From the NCBI GenBank assembly GCA_021732285.1, contig JAKFVH010000216.1, positions 1-64,000 of the forward strand: a stretch of DNA of 64,000 nucleotides. The letters run 5' to 3'. A model generated the notes under the pieces. That model saw only the letters and a list, made by a program, of their open reading frames with translations, searched no databases and had not been told where the DNA came from. Positions 34,623 to 43,578 of this stretch are shown here, piece after piece (the stretch's first letter is position 1; each line of letters opens with the position of its first letter). This DNA comes from Reyranella sp. (GTDB taxonomy: Bacteria; Pseudomonadota; Alphaproteobacteria; Reyranellales; Reyranellaceae). The translations under genes were made by a program, and so were the position numbers.

Positions 34623-35059
34623 CTGCGTCGCTGAATGTCTTCTCTGGGCATGTCGTTCTGTCTCGATACCTTGGTCGAGGAACGGAGCAAACCGCATGTC
34701 CGACTACGCCCTGATTGGGACCATAGCCCACCTTGACCAGCCCGCATTCGTGGCGTGTCCGGGCGAGATAGCACTGCGGTATGCCTTTGATCCCGCGTCC
34801 GCACGACACCCCGCCGCAGGGCCAACACCATTGCGCGCTCGCAGCGCGGGCTTGGGCCTTCCGGCGAGGCGCATGGCCTCTGCAGGCGGGAACACCGTCG
34901 CGCGCGATGGCACCGCGCGTCATAGCGCCACGCCAGCCGGTGCTTCGCGTGATCCAGCCGACAGCGATTGAATTGCCGGCGGCATGTGCCGTCCTACGCC
35001 ATCAATCGCCTGCTCGACGAGTCGATGTGATTGACTGACGCGAGCGATGACATCGCAAG
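34623..35059. other. 437-bp stretch without a recognisable gene
   Basis: Short open frames exist on both strands, but none has family resemblance or a ribosome-binding site. It separates the convergent epimerase fusion and the unknown gene at 35060. I see no clear terminator or repeat. Confidence 0.5.
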
Positions 35060-36166
35060 TCAGTCGCGGTCGTCCTCCGCGTCCGGCCCGAACTCGGCGC
35101 GCCAGCTTTCGGCGGTCAGCCGCTCGACCGCTTCGTTGTAGGCCGCGTTGTTCGGAGCGCCGGCCTGCAACATATCGGTGATGTGCGCCGCCAGCACGCT
35201 GCCCACTGCGTGAACCGCGTCGTGGCGATCGAGGCCCTCGCCGATCAGCCGCTCGATCGTGCGGCGCACGGGCAGCTCGTCGCCCATCGCCACCTGGCTC
35301 TCGATGACCACGTGCATGGTCGCGTGCAGCGTCATGTCCGGCACCTCGATTCCAGCTCGCCGATGATACGCCTCCGCCAGCATGATCCGCTCATCCTCGC
35401 CGAGCTCCCGCCATCTGGAGGGATCGGGGGACACTTCCGGGTCGTAACGCATGCCCGTGACGGACTCGATCGCCTCGTCGATCTCCGAGTCGAAATCGTC
35501 ATCGAGGTCGACGTCCTCCCGATCGAAGCGATCATCGTCATCCTCGACCTCCAGCATGTAATTGAAGCCGTCATCTCCGAGCGTTCGTCGCAGCGCCTCG
35601 ATCCGCTTCCTGATGCGAGCGGGCGTGTCGCTCGGGCCCTGCATCAGGAGCGGCTTGCCGCCCTTGCCGAAGCTGAAGCTCTCGTCGCACGCGTCGGCCG
35701 GGACATCACCGAACAGCGGCTCGGCAGCGGCGTAATCGGGATGGGGCGCCAAACCGATCGAGCGCGACCAGGCGACGAGATCGCGCAGCAGCTTGCGGGC
35801 GCGCGTGGGCTCGATCACGACCATTGGCTGCACCTCGCCCAGTACCTCGATGAAGTGCTCGATCTCGCTCGCTACATCCACGCGCAGGATGACGTCCTTC
35901 ACGCCGACGCAATAGATATCGAGCAGGAAGGTGGCCATGGCCATCCTTCCATCCGCCGCCTTGCGAGCAAGAACCAGGTAGCCGTTGCCGATCTCGGGCA
36001 GCGCCCCGCTTATCAGGCAGGAGTGGATCGGCGCCACAGCCATCCGTCGCATCCGCGTCGCCAGCGACATCTGGCTCTCAGCCATGGTGGCCTTGCGCCG
36101 CTCTGCGAGGAGCTTCTTCCTGCGCGCCGCCTTGGCCGCGCGCTTCTGTGCGTGTCTCTTCGACAT
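35060..36166 (-). CDS. Uncharacterised protein with DUF1841-like C-terminus
   Basis: A 368-residue protein. The first 35 residues are very basic (MSKRHAQKRAAKAARRKKLL). A central alpha/beta part ('IYCVGVKDVILRVDVASEIE') and a strongly acidic stretch (about 215-245) follow. The end, 'LHATMHVVIESQVAMGDE ... EGLDRHDAVHAVGSVLA', resembles the DUF1841 family with its conserved His, Glu, Gln and Asp. Function is unknown. ATG 36166 is chosen because upstream frame is antisense to the helicase gene. It is divergent from the helicase operon with a 234-bp shared promoter region. Confidence 0.75.
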   Translation of the reverse strand: MSKRHAQKRAAKAARRKKLLAERRKATMAESQMSLATRMRRMAVAPIHSCLISGALPEIGNGYLVLARKAADGRMAMATFLLDIYCVGVKDVILRVDVASEIEHFIEVLGEVQPMVVIEPTRARKLLRDLVAWSRSIGLAPHPDYAAAEPLFGDVPADACDESFSFGKGGKPLLMQGPSDTPARIRKRIEALRRTLGDDGFNYMLEVEDDDDRFDREDVDLDDDFDSEIDEAIESVTGMRYDPEVSPDPSRWRELGEDERIMLAEAYHRRAGIEVPDMTLHATMHVVIESQVAMGDELPVRRTIERLIGEGLDRHDAVHAVGSVLAAHITDMLQAGAPNNAAYNEAVERLTAESWRAEFGPDAEDDRD

Positions 36167-36400
36167 GGTTCGTCTCTGCAGTGGGAAGATCACTCTATCG
36201 TTGTCGGCTGGCGCCATCCATCCCGGCTGCTTGGCGTCCGCGCGGTTGTTGCATGTATCGGACCTTCTGCAGCGTTGCCACGCGTCACGGGAGCCATCCA
36301 CAGCCAATCGCACGTGATCCACAGTCGCTCGGTTGTTCGTGGCCGCGTCTTTGCTACGCTCTGTCCACAAGATCGCCCCTGTGCAGCAGCATCGCGTCAC

Positions 36401-38788
36401 ATGGATTCTTCCCCGTCGCCGCAATTGATCCTGCCTCTCGGCACGCCGCAGGAGGAGGCGGCAAAGCCGGCCGAGGTGGAACGTGACGCCGTTCTCGGAG
36501 CAGCGGCCCCGGCGCCGGGCGCTGAAGAAAACCTCCGCGCGGCGATTGCGGATCCCGACCGTGACTCCGGGTTCTTGCCGCTTGCCGAACAGGCTGTGCG
36601 CGCGCGCCCGGGCGATGGCCACATCCTGCTGCTCGCTGCGACGGCGGCCCTTCTCGATGGAAATTGCGCGCGCGCCCAGACTTTTCTGAAGCGCTTCTCC
36701 AAGCGCTTCGTGCCCGCCAAGGCGTACCATTTGTTGCGTGCCCTGGCCCTGGCGCAGGACGGGAAGTCCACGATGGCGCGTTCTGTGCTTGAAGCACACG
36801 GGCTCACCAGGCCGTTTCACGCCTTCCTCAATTTCCCTGCCGGCATGTCTCGGCAGGCATGGCTGTATGAGAAGCTTGAGCGCATCTTCGAGCGTCGCAA
36901 GGCGCCCCTCCGTCAGCAGGCGGCTTCCAGGGCAGGCACCGGCAAAGGTGTGGTGAGGAGCGGGGCCGGCATCAAGGCGACGGCGCCGCAACACAGGGAC
37001 GCCCCGCCGCAAGCCGGCAAGATGGCGGCAACGCCGGCCATGGCCGACGGCTTGCCGCTGCTCGAAGTCGATATCCCTTTCAGTGCGGAGATCGAGCTGG
37101 CGCCGCTGCTGGGCGCCATGGCAAGCCCGCCGGCAGGCGACGGCGGCTGGTACAGGCTGCGCGAACGCCATGCCCGTCTCGGGCTCGCGCAAGGCTTCGA
37201 CGAACTGCTCTGTCTGCAGCACGTGCGCGGCATCGAAACCTTCTGGTACCAGGTCGAGACCGTCCGCAAGGTGCTCAAGCAGTTTCGCGGCCGGGTGCTG
37301 CTCGCCGACGAGGTCGGGCTTGGCAAGACGGTCGAGGCCGGCATGGTTCTCAAGGAGTACCTGCTGAGAGGCATGGTGGAGAACGTGCTCGTGCTGACGC
37401 CGGCGTCGCTCGTCGGCCAGTGGCGGGAGGAGCTCGAGACCAAGTTCGACATCACCTGCGCCACGACCCACGATGGACGTCTGCGCAACGATCCCGACGG
37501 CTTCTGGGCAGAGAAGCGCCTCATCGCGTCGCTGCCGGTGGCGCGGCGGGCCGAGCATGCCGCCCGGCTGCTGGCCCGCAGCTTCGACCTCGTCATCGTG
37601 GACGAGGCTCATCATCTGCGCGACCGCACGAGCCAGAGCTACAAGCTGGTGGACGCGCTCAACAAGCGCTTCCTGCTCCTGCTCTCGGCGACGCCGGTGC
37701 AGAATGATCTCACCGAGCTGTACAACGTGCTCACCTTGCTCAAGCCGGGCATCTTCAAGACGCTGAAGGAGTTTCGCGCCGCTCACATGACGGCCGGCAA
37801 GCCGCGGCAGCCCGCGAATCCCGAGCGACTGCGCGCGTTGATGCGCGATGCCATGGTGCGCAACACGCGCGCGGTCGTGGCGCTCAAGCTGCCGCGCCGC
37901 CACGCCACGACGATCAAGGTGGAGGGCTCGCAGGCCGAGCGGTCAGCCTACCAGGAGCTGACGGCGGCGGTGCGCCGGCTGGCGGCCGCGCAAGCAGGCA
38001 GCCGCCGCCTGGCATTGCATCATCTGCTCGGTGCCGCCGGTTCTTCGCCAGCGGCGGCTGCAGCGACGGTGAAGAGATTCGCCGAGCGCAACCTCGACAA
38101 TGCGGATTGGCAGGCGCTGGTTGAGCGCTGGGGTGCCATCGGCAACGGCGGCAAGGAGGCCGCTTTGCTCGATCTGCTGCGACGGAATCCCGACGAGAAG
38201 AAGCTGGTCTTCGTCCATTATCGCGACACGCTCGATCATCTCGTCGATCTGTTGAGGCGGGAGGGACTGGCCTTCGCGCGCTTCGAAGGGAGCATGAGCG
38301 GTCCCGACAAGGATGCCGCCGTCGCATGCTTCCGCGACGTGGTGCCGGTGCTCCTATGCACCGAATCGGGCGGCGAGGGCCGCAACGTCCAGTTCTGCAA
38401 CACGCTGATAAATTTCGACGTTCCCTGGAATCCGATGGCGATCGAGCAGCGCATAGGACGCATCGACCGCATCGGCCAGCAGCGTGAGGTGTTCGTCTTC
38501 AACCTGGTGACTCGCGGCACTCTGGAGGAGCGGATTCTTCATCTCCTCGACGAGAAGATCTCCATGTTCGAGCTCGTGGTCGGCGAGGTGGGAGCGATCC
38601 TGGGCAGCCTCGAGGAGGATCGCGACTTCGCCGATCTCATGCTCGATGCCTGGCTGCAGACGACGGAGTCGAGCCGCGACGATGCGCTCGATGCGCTCGG
38701 CCGGCACCTGGACGAGGCGATGCAGCGGCACGAGACGGCCAAGGCGCTCGACGATTCGCTGTTCGGCGAAGACTTTGAAGCTGCGTAG
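36401..38788 (+). CDS. SNF2/RapA-type DEAH helicase
   Basis: A 795-residue ATPase. The first 180 residues contain helical TPR-like segments ('AEQAVRARPGDGHILLLAATAALL'). The helicase core follows: Walker A 'LLADEVGLGKTVEAGMVL' (about residue 300), DEAH box (401-404), 'LLSATPVQND', and a C-terminal lobe with 'VLLCTESGGEGRNVQFCNTL' and 'IEQRIGRIDRIGQQ', the motif V/VI block of SNF2 proteins. Relatives remodel protein-DNA complexes (RapA recycles RNA polymerase; DrmD works in phage defence). The gene is followed nine bases later by a zinc-ribbon coiled-coil protein, so they probably work together. Confidence 0.88.
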   Translation: MDSSPSPQLILPLGTPQEEAAKPAEVERDAVLGAAAPAPGAEENLRAAIADPDRDSGFLPLAEQAVRARPGDGHILLLAATAALLDGNCARAQTFLKRFSKRFVPAKAYHLLRALALAQDGKSTMARSVLEAHGLTRPFHAFLNFPAGMSRQAWLYEKLERIFERRKAPLRQQAASRAGTGKGVVRSGAGIKATAPQHRDAPPQAGKMAATPAMADGLPLLEVDIPFSAEIELAPLLGAMASPPAGDGGWYRLRERHARLGLAQGFDELLCLQHVRGIETFWYQVETVRKVLKQFRGRVLLADEVGLGKTVEAGMVLKEYLLRGMVENVLVLTPASLVGQWREELETKFDITCATTHDGRLRNDPDGFWAEKRLIASLPVARRAEHAARLLARSFDLVIVDEAHHLRDRTSQSYKLVDALNKRFLLLLSATPVQNDLTELYNVLTLLKPGIFKTLKEFRAAHMTAGKPRQPANPERLRALMRDAMVRNTRAVVALKLPRRHATTIKVEGSQAERSAYQELTAAVRRLAAAQAGSRRLALHHLLGAAGSSPAAAAATVKRFAERNLDNADWQALVERWGAIGNGGKEAALLDLLRRNPDEKKLVFVHYRDTLDHLVDLLRREGLAFARFEGSMSGPDKDAAVACFRDVVPVLLCTESGGEGRNVQFCNTLINFDVPWNPMAIEQRIGRIDRIGQQREVFVFNLVTRGTLEERILHLLDEKISMFELVVGEVGAILGSLEEDRDFADLMLDAWLQTTESSRDDALDALGRHLDEAMQRHETAKALDDSLFGEDFEAA

Positions 38789-38797
38789 GCCCGAAGG

Positions 38798-39955
38798 ATG
38801 AGCGAGCTGCAGGAGGTCGTCGCCGACTTGCTGGAGCGCCGGGGTGCGGCGGTCGAGGCGATCGGCTCGCACGAGCTCACGGTGCTCGCGCCGCCAGAGA
38901 TACGAAAATCCATGGGTTGGCCGGAGCTGGCGCGGCTTGGGTTCGGCGGAGAGCGGTCGCACGAGGCGATTGCAATCGGGTTGGAAGGCGACTGGCTAGA
39001 CCGGTTCGCTGCGCTTCTCGGCGACGAAGGGCGCTGGAGCGAGCGCGAGGTGCGCTATGCCAATGGCGTTTCGGCGCCGGCCGACCCCGTGCAGGTGCTG
39101 GATCGCGCGCTCGATCTGCCGAATGCGATCTGGCGCTTTCGCGGCATGACTGCGACCTCGACGCGCTGCCTGATCCTGACGTTCCGCTACACCGCCATGT
39201 CGGACGACAAGCGCGAAGGGTTGATCTGGCTCGGTTTCAACACCGGCACCGGTGCGATCATCAATGACCTGCTGCCGCAACTGCGGCAGGCGCTGGCGCA
39301 GATGCCCGACTGGCATGTGCCCGATCGGGGCACGGTGCTCGCGGCCGGGCCAAGATGGACCTCGGCGGCGGTCGAAGCCAGGTTGCGTGCCCTGGTCGGC
39401 CGGCAGGTACGCGACGAGATCGAGCCGTTCCTTCGTGCCATGCGGCGGCGGCTCACGCGCGACCGTGATCGTGTGCACGCCTTTCACGACGAGTTGCATC
39501 GCGCGTCCGCAACGCGCCTGGCAGCATTGGCTGATGCGAAGGGCGAGAGGGCAGAGGCCGACCGTCAGCGTGAGACGATGCGAGCCCAGGCCATAGAACG
39601 CGAGCATCGAGCCAAGCTCGACGACCTGCGTCGCAACTATGCCTTGCGCATCACCGTCGAATGGGTCCAGGCGCTGGAGCTCTATGTACCGGTGCAGCGT
39701 CTCGACGTGCTGATCCGCCGCCGCAAAGGCGAGCGCTTGATCCAGCTCGACTGGCATCCCCTGGTCAGGGCCGCCGAGTCGCCGCTGTGCGAGGCGGGCC
39801 TGGGCCGAGATCGGGTCCGCCTTGTCTGCGACGACAAGCTGCACCTGACGGAGCCCGATGGCCAAGCGCCTTGTACCGCCTGCGGCAAGGCTTACTGCCG
39901 TGTCTGCTTTCCGACTGCCTGCCCACGCTGTGGGCACGGCAATGTCGCGCCATGA
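38798..39955 (+). CDS. Coiled-coil protein with C-terminal zinc-binding cluster
   Basis: A 385-residue protein without a known family name. An N-terminal alpha/beta domain is followed by a charged helical region (about 215-275, probable coiled coil). A conserved-looking part 'NYALRITVEWVQALELYVPV' comes next. The end 'CTACGKAYCRVCFPTACPRC' has the pattern C-x2-C-x4-C-x2-C-x4-C-x2-C, able to hold one or two zinc ions. It sits between the helicase and a small protein, with nine- and minus-four-base junctions, so it is likely a dedicated partner of the helicase. Confidence 0.75.
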   Translation: MSELQEVVADLLERRGAAVEAIGSHELTVLAPPEIRKSMGWPELARLGFGGERSHEAIAIGLEGDWLDRFAALLGDEGRWSEREVRYANGVSAPADPVQVLDRALDLPNAIWRFRGMTATSTRCLILTFRYTAMSDDKREGLIWLGFNTGTGAIINDLLPQLRQALAQMPDWHVPDRGTVLAAGPRWTSAAVEARLRALVGRQVRDEIEPFLRAMRRRLTRDRDRVHAFHDELHRASATRLAALADAKGERAEADRQRETMRAQAIEREHRAKLDDLRRNYALRITVEWVQALELYVPVQRLDVLIRRRKGERLIQLDWHPLVRAAESPLCEAGLGRDRVRLVCDDKLHLTEPDGQAPCTACGKAYCRVCFPTACPRCGHGNVAP

Positions 39956-40275
39956 GAAAGGATCAAGCCTTGATTCCAGGTCGCCTGAAACCGTGGATCG
40001 AAGCGCGGCAGCGATGGAGGCTGTCGCACATGCACATCCAGATGGCGCGCGAGCTCGGGTTGAATCCGAAGACGTTCGGGAAACTCGCCAACCACCGTCA
40101 GGAGCCGTGGAAGCGGCCCTTGCCGGAGTTCATCGCCCATCTCTACGTCAAACGCTTCGGCAAGGTGCCGGACGTCGTACAGACGATCGAGGAGGTCGCG
40201 GCAGCTGAGATGGCAGGACGCCAAGCAAGGAAGATGCGCAGGCTTGCGGCGATGCCATCTTCGCCAACGAGGTGA
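39952..40275 (+). CDS. Small conserved basic protein of unknown function
   Basis: A 107-residue basic protein. The core 'LKPWIEARQRWRLSHMHIQM ... GLNPKTFGKLANHRQEPWK' with 'LPEFIAHLYVKRFGK' is a widespread bacterial small-protein pattern that I recognise but cannot name. A nucleic-acid-binding role would fit its charge. ATG 39952 overlaps the preceding stop (ATGA). It is the last gene of the helicase operon and is followed by a terminator. Confidence 0.75.
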   Translation: MRKDQALIPGRLKPWIEARQRWRLSHMHIQMARELGLNPKTFGKLANHRQEPWKRPLPEFIAHLYVKRFGKVPDVVQTIEEVAAAEMAGRQARKMRRLAAMPSSPTR

Positions 40276-40356
40276 TTTCCCACGTTGCGAAGCACGGCCG
40301 GCTCGGAATCCTCCTGGATCGAGTCACGCGTGGCTGCCGGACAGGCCGCTCCGGCA

Positions 40357-40379
40357 GGGCGGCGGTGCGCCGCCCTTTT
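40357..40379 (+). terminator. Rho-independent terminator after the helicase operon
   Basis: GGGCGGCG and CGCCGCCC pair around a GTG loop and are followed by TTTT. It lies 82 bp after the last stop of the three-gene operon. Confidence 0.8.
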
Positions 40380-40413
40380 GAGTCCAGCCCGGCAAATCCA
40401 CTGTGCAAAGGTA

Positions 40414-40863
40414 CTAGCCGAGCCGCGTCTGTATCCTTATTTCCGACGTGAGCGTGCGATGCACGGGACAGCGATCGGCGATCTCCAGCAGCCGCTGGCG
40501 CTGCGCCGCGTCGAGCGGGCCCTCCAGCACGATCTGCCGGTCGATCTGATCGATCTTTCCCTCCTTGGTTTCGCAGTCGGCGCAGTCCTGGGCGTGGATC
40601 TTGTCGTGCTTCAGCCAGACCCGGACCTTCTGCAAGGGCCAGTTCTTCTGCCGGGCATACATGCGCAAGGTCATCGCCGTGCAGGCGCCCAGTCCCGCCA
40701 GCAGGTAATCGTAGGGGCTGGGCCCGGTGTTGGTGCCGCCACTGGCGACCGGCTCGTCCGCAGCCAGGACATGCGTGCCGACCCGGACGGTCTCGGCGAA
40801 CGGCCCGATATTGCGGTCCTCGACGATCACGACGCCCGGTGGGGGAAGCTCCGCCTCGGCCAT
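40414..40863 (-). CDS. OsmC-family peroxide reductase
   Basis: A 149-residue protein. The two redox cysteines are Cys61 (GLGACTAM) and Cys132 (DRCPVHRTL), in the usual positions for the YhfA/OsmC-like group that reduces organic hydroperoxides. '[20 protein letters not shown]' is the family signature. ATG 40863 fits family length; the upstream frame is antisense to the next gene. Confidence 0.92.
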   Translation of the reverse strand: MAEAELPPPGVVIVEDRNIGPFAETVRVGTHVLAADEPVASGGTNTGPSPYDYLLAGLGACTAMTLRMYARQKNWPLQKVRVWLKHDKIHAQDCADCETKEGKIDQIDRQIVLEGPLDAAQRQRLLEIADRCPVHRTLTSEIRIQTRLG

Positions 40864-40929
40864 GTCCTGCTCCTTCCGCGCTTTCCAAAGAGACTCGTCT
40901 GAGCCACGATCCGCGCGAGCAGTGTAGAA

Positions 40930-42210
40930 GTGCCAAATCCCTCCGCCACAGTCTTTCTCGACCATTTCGGCCTCAGCCGACCCTATCGTTTCGAGCGGGT
41001 CATCCTGGCCGGCTTGGCGCTTCTGCTGGCGCTGTTCGCGCTCGTCGCTGCCGTGTGGATGCGCGCGATCAGCGAGCTGCCGCTTCGCGGACCGCGTGGC
41101 GACTACTTCCTCTATCTGCTGATCCTGCTTGGCCTGGTGCTGGCGCTGGTCCGCTGGCCGCGGCTTGCTGGCGTTCTTCTGGTGCTGATGGCCTTCGACC
41201 TCACCTGGGGGGCTGGCCTGTTCGCCCTGAAGCGAGCTGGGCTTGCATCCGACTCGCTGATGCCGCCGGGAAAGTTCGAGCCGCAGCGCTTCCAATGGCA
41301 TCCGCTGCTGCAGGCCGTGCCGATCCCCTCGCTCGAGCTCACCAGCTCCACAGGGCTCGCGATCCAGCACACGCGCGAGGGCACGCGCGGCCGCGATCCC
41401 GAAGGCAGTCTCGACGGCAGGACCGTCATCGCCACCTTCGGCGGTTCGACGACCTACGACATCGGCGCGGGCGAGGGCGAGACCTGGCCCGACCGCCTCG
41501 GTCAGACGCTGGGCGACCGCTACTTCGTCGTCAATCACGGCGTGCCCGGCTACACCACGGCCGAGCACCTGGTCCAGACGGCATTCTACCAGGCCAAGTT
41601 CGGCACGCCGCCGCGCTGCGCGATCTACTATGTCGGCTGGAACGACCTGCGCAACGCGCACATCGCCAGGCTCGATCCCGGCTACGCCGATTTCCATCTG
41701 CCGAGCCAGATCGATTCCCAGAAGGTGCGTCGCGTCGGCGGCGCGCACGTCACCTTCTCGCCCTTGCTGACGCTCTTGATGCGCTTCGTCGCCGCCAACC
41801 TCGACACCGCGCGCTATTTCGCCGATCCTTATGGCCAGCCGCCGGTGAGCGGCGACGATCCCAACCTCGATGCGATTTACAAGCGCAACATCGCCGCGAT
41901 CTCGGCAATCAACCGGCGTCGCGGCGTCGCGACGATCTGGGTCGGCCAGCTCCTCAACCGCGAGCGGCTGATGGGCGATGGCCAGTACGGCTGGCTGCCG
42001 CTGGTGCGCGATCGCGACCTCTGGCCGATGCAGCAGAAGCTCAACGAGGTCCTGAAGCAGGCAGCGGACGGCTTGGGCGACACCTATGTCGGCATCGATC
42101 CTTCATCGTTCGTCGGCGCCGACTTCGTCGACCAGGGACACTTCTCGGCACGCGGGGCGAAACGTTTCGCCGACGACCTGGCGCCGACCGTGCGCCAACT
42201 CTGCCGCTAG
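40930..42210 (+). CDS. Membrane-anchored SGNH hydrolase-like protein
   Basis: A 426-residue protein starting at GTG 40930. Three hydrophobic segments (about residues 25-45, 58-75, 80-97) anchor it in the inner membrane. The C-terminal domain is an SGNH fold: 'VIATFGGSTTYDIG' (block I Ser), 'NHGVPGYTTAEHLVQ' (Gly block), 'YYVGWNDLRNAH' (Asn block) and 'FVDQGHFSARGAKRFA' (final His). Such proteins modify exported glycans or lipids. The start is uncertain because the ribosome-binding site is weak. Confidence 0.8.
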   Translation: MPNPSATVFLDHFGLSRPYRFERVILAGLALLLALFALVAAVWMRAISELPLRGPRGDYFLYLLILLGLVLALVRWPRLAGVLLVLMAFDLTWGAGLFALKRAGLASDSLMPPGKFEPQRFQWHPLLQAVPIPSLELTSSTGLAIQHTREGTRGRDPEGSLDGRTVIATFGGSTTYDIGAGEGETWPDRLGQTLGDRYFVVNHGVPGYTTAEHLVQTAFYQAKFGTPPRCAIYYVGWNDLRNAHIARLDPGYADFHLPSQIDSQKVRRVGGAHVTFSPLLTLLMRFVAANLDTARYFADPYGQPPVSGDDPNLDAIYKRNIAAISAINRRRGVATIWVGQLLNRERLMGDGQYGWLPLVRDRDLWPMQQKLNEVLKQAADGLGDTYVGIDPSSFVGADFVDQGHFSARGAKRFADDLAPTVRQLCR

Positions 42211-42224
42211 GCTAAGGTTTTACG

Positions 42225-42623
42225 ATGATTTCCCACGTCCATGTCGGCGTCGACGACTTCGAGCGCGCCTTTCCGTTCTATTCGGCCGTCCTGCCGGAGC
42301 TGGGTCTCGAGCTGAAATTCAAGGAGCCGGAGAACGGCTGGGCCGGCTGGATGACGCCCGGCGTCGCGCGCCCGCTGTTCCTGGTCGGCCTGCCGTTCAA
42401 CCGCCAGCCGGCGTCGCCCGGCAACGGCCAGATGATCGCCCTGATGGCGCCCGATCGCGCCGCCGTCGATCGCTGCCACGCCATGGCGCTGGCCCATGGC
42501 GGCAGCTCCGAGGGCGCGCCCGGCCTGCGTCCGCACTATCACGCCAACTACTACGGCGGCTATTTCCGCGATCCCGCGGGCAACAAGCTCTGCGTCTGCT
42601 GCCACCAACCGGAACCGACATGA
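42225..42623 (+). CDS. VOC-family (glyoxalase/bleomycin-resistance-like) protein
   Basis: A 132-residue single vicinal-oxygen-chelate domain: 'ISHVHVGVDDFERAFPFYSA' with the first metal His, and the C-terminal 'YYGGYFRDPAGNKLCVCCH' strand. The final cysteines are unusual. Members are lyases, dioxygenases or antibiotic-binding proteins; the role is not evident. It overlaps the next SDR gene by ATGA, so the two are co-translated and may act on the same compound. Confidence 0.87.
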   Translation: MISHVHVGVDDFERAFPFYSAVLPELGLELKFKEPENGWAGWMTPGVARPLFLVGLPFNRQPASPGNGQMIALMAPDRAAVDRCHAMALAHGGSSEGAPGLRPHYHANYYGGYFRDPAGNKLCVCCHQPEPT

Positions 42624-43372
42624 CCCGTGCCATTCTCATTACCGGTGCCTCGTCCGGCATCGGCGCCGCTACCGCGCGTGCGCTCGCTGCCCCCGATACC
42701 GCCATCGCGCTGCATGCCCGCAAGAACCGGGCGGGCGCCGACAAGGTCGCTGAGGCCGTGCGCGCTGCCGGCGGCAAGGCACTGGTTGTCGAAGGCGATC
42801 TGGCCAAGCCCGACACCGCACGCCGCCTGGTCGACGAGACCGCTGCCGCCTTCGGCCGGCTCGACGTCGTGGTGAGCAACGCGGGCTTCGCCGACCGCCG
42901 CGCCATCGGCACGCTCGACCGCGCCGCGTGGGACGAGAGCCTGGCGGCCATGACCTCGGCCTTCTTCGAATTGGCGACGGCCGCCAGGCCGTGGCTGGTG
43001 AAAGCCGGCGCCAACGGCCGCCTGGTCGGCGTGTCGTCCTTCGTGGCCCACGCCTACGCGCGCGGCCTGCCGATGTTCCCGGCCTCGGCCGCAGCCAAGG
43101 CCGGCATGGAAGCTTTTGCGCGTGCCATGGCCGTGGACCTGGCGCCATCGGGTGCGACGGCGAACTGTGTGGCGCCAGGCCTGATCGAGAAGGATGCCGA
43201 CGCCCATGCGGCGCTCTCGCGCGATCGCATGGTGGAGATGAGCAAGCTGGTGCCGATCGGCCGCTACGGCAAGACGGCCGAAGTGGCCGCCGTGATCGCC
43301 TTCCTGTGCTCACCCGGTGCGGGCTACGTCACCGGCCAGACCATCCATGTGAATGGCGGCCTGACGTTGTAG
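42620..43372 (+). CDS. Short-chain dehydrogenase/reductase lacking the catalytic Tyr
   Basis: A 250-residue classical SDR: 'ILITGASSGIGAATARAL' (NAD(P) binding), 'VVSNAGFADRR' and the late 'APGLIEKDAD' loop. The usual YxxxK reads SAAAK in 'FPASAAAKAGMEAF', so the proton-donating Tyr appears to be Ser, whereas Lys is kept. 'GVSSFVAHAY' supplies the catalytic Ser region. It may use a different residue or have lost reductase activity. The C-terminus 'GYVTGQTIHVNGGLTL' is normal. Confidence 0.88.
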   Translation: MTRAILITGASSGIGAATARALAAPDTAIALHARKNRAGADKVAEAVRAAGGKALVVEGDLAKPDTARRLVDETAAAFGRLDVVVSNAGFADRRAIGTLDRAAWDESLAAMTSAFFELATAARPWLVKAGANGRLVGVSSFVAHAYARGLPMFPASAAAKAGMEAFARAMAVDLAPSGATANCVAPGLIEKDADAHAALSRDRMVEMSKLVPIGRYGKTAEVAAVIAFLCSPGAGYVTGQTIHVNGGLTL

Positions 43373-43375
43373 ATA

Positions 43376-43456
43376 TGGGAGCGCGGGCCTCTGGCCCGCA
43401 TCATGATCAAGCGCGCATGTGAATGCGCGTAAGCGGGCCAGAGGCCCGCGCTCCCA
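43376..43456. repeat. Perfect 24-bp-arm palindromic repeat
   Basis: Two exact 24-bp reverse-complementary arms (43376-43399 and 43433-43456, starting TGGGAGCGCGGGCC) enclose a smaller GCGCGCAT/ATGCGCG hairpin. It lies between the SDR gene and phnC and should end SDR transcription. Confidence 0.8.
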
Positions 43457-43578
43457 GCACCTTATCCACCGGGCGCTTGTTTGCCGCGCAGGCTGTCGGA
43501 TTTCTGTAACCGAACCGTCGTCTTTGTGCAGCCTGCCGCCGCTACCCAGCGAAGAGGGAAGCTTCGCGAGGGTGTCCG

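Noticed and set aside
34623-35059. Insertion-sequence remnant
   Set aside because: Some wording resembles common mobile-element ends, but there are no terminal inverted repeats, target duplication or transposase motif.
35060-37903. A single 947-residue minus-strand open frame
   Set aside because: Only the last 368 codons (from ATG 36166) look coding. The upstream part is antisense to the helicase gene and shows no family features.
40414-41748. A 444-residue minus-strand gene ending in OsmC
   Set aside because: The N-terminal 295 residues are antisense to the GDSL gene; OsmC family length and motifs fit a start at 40863.
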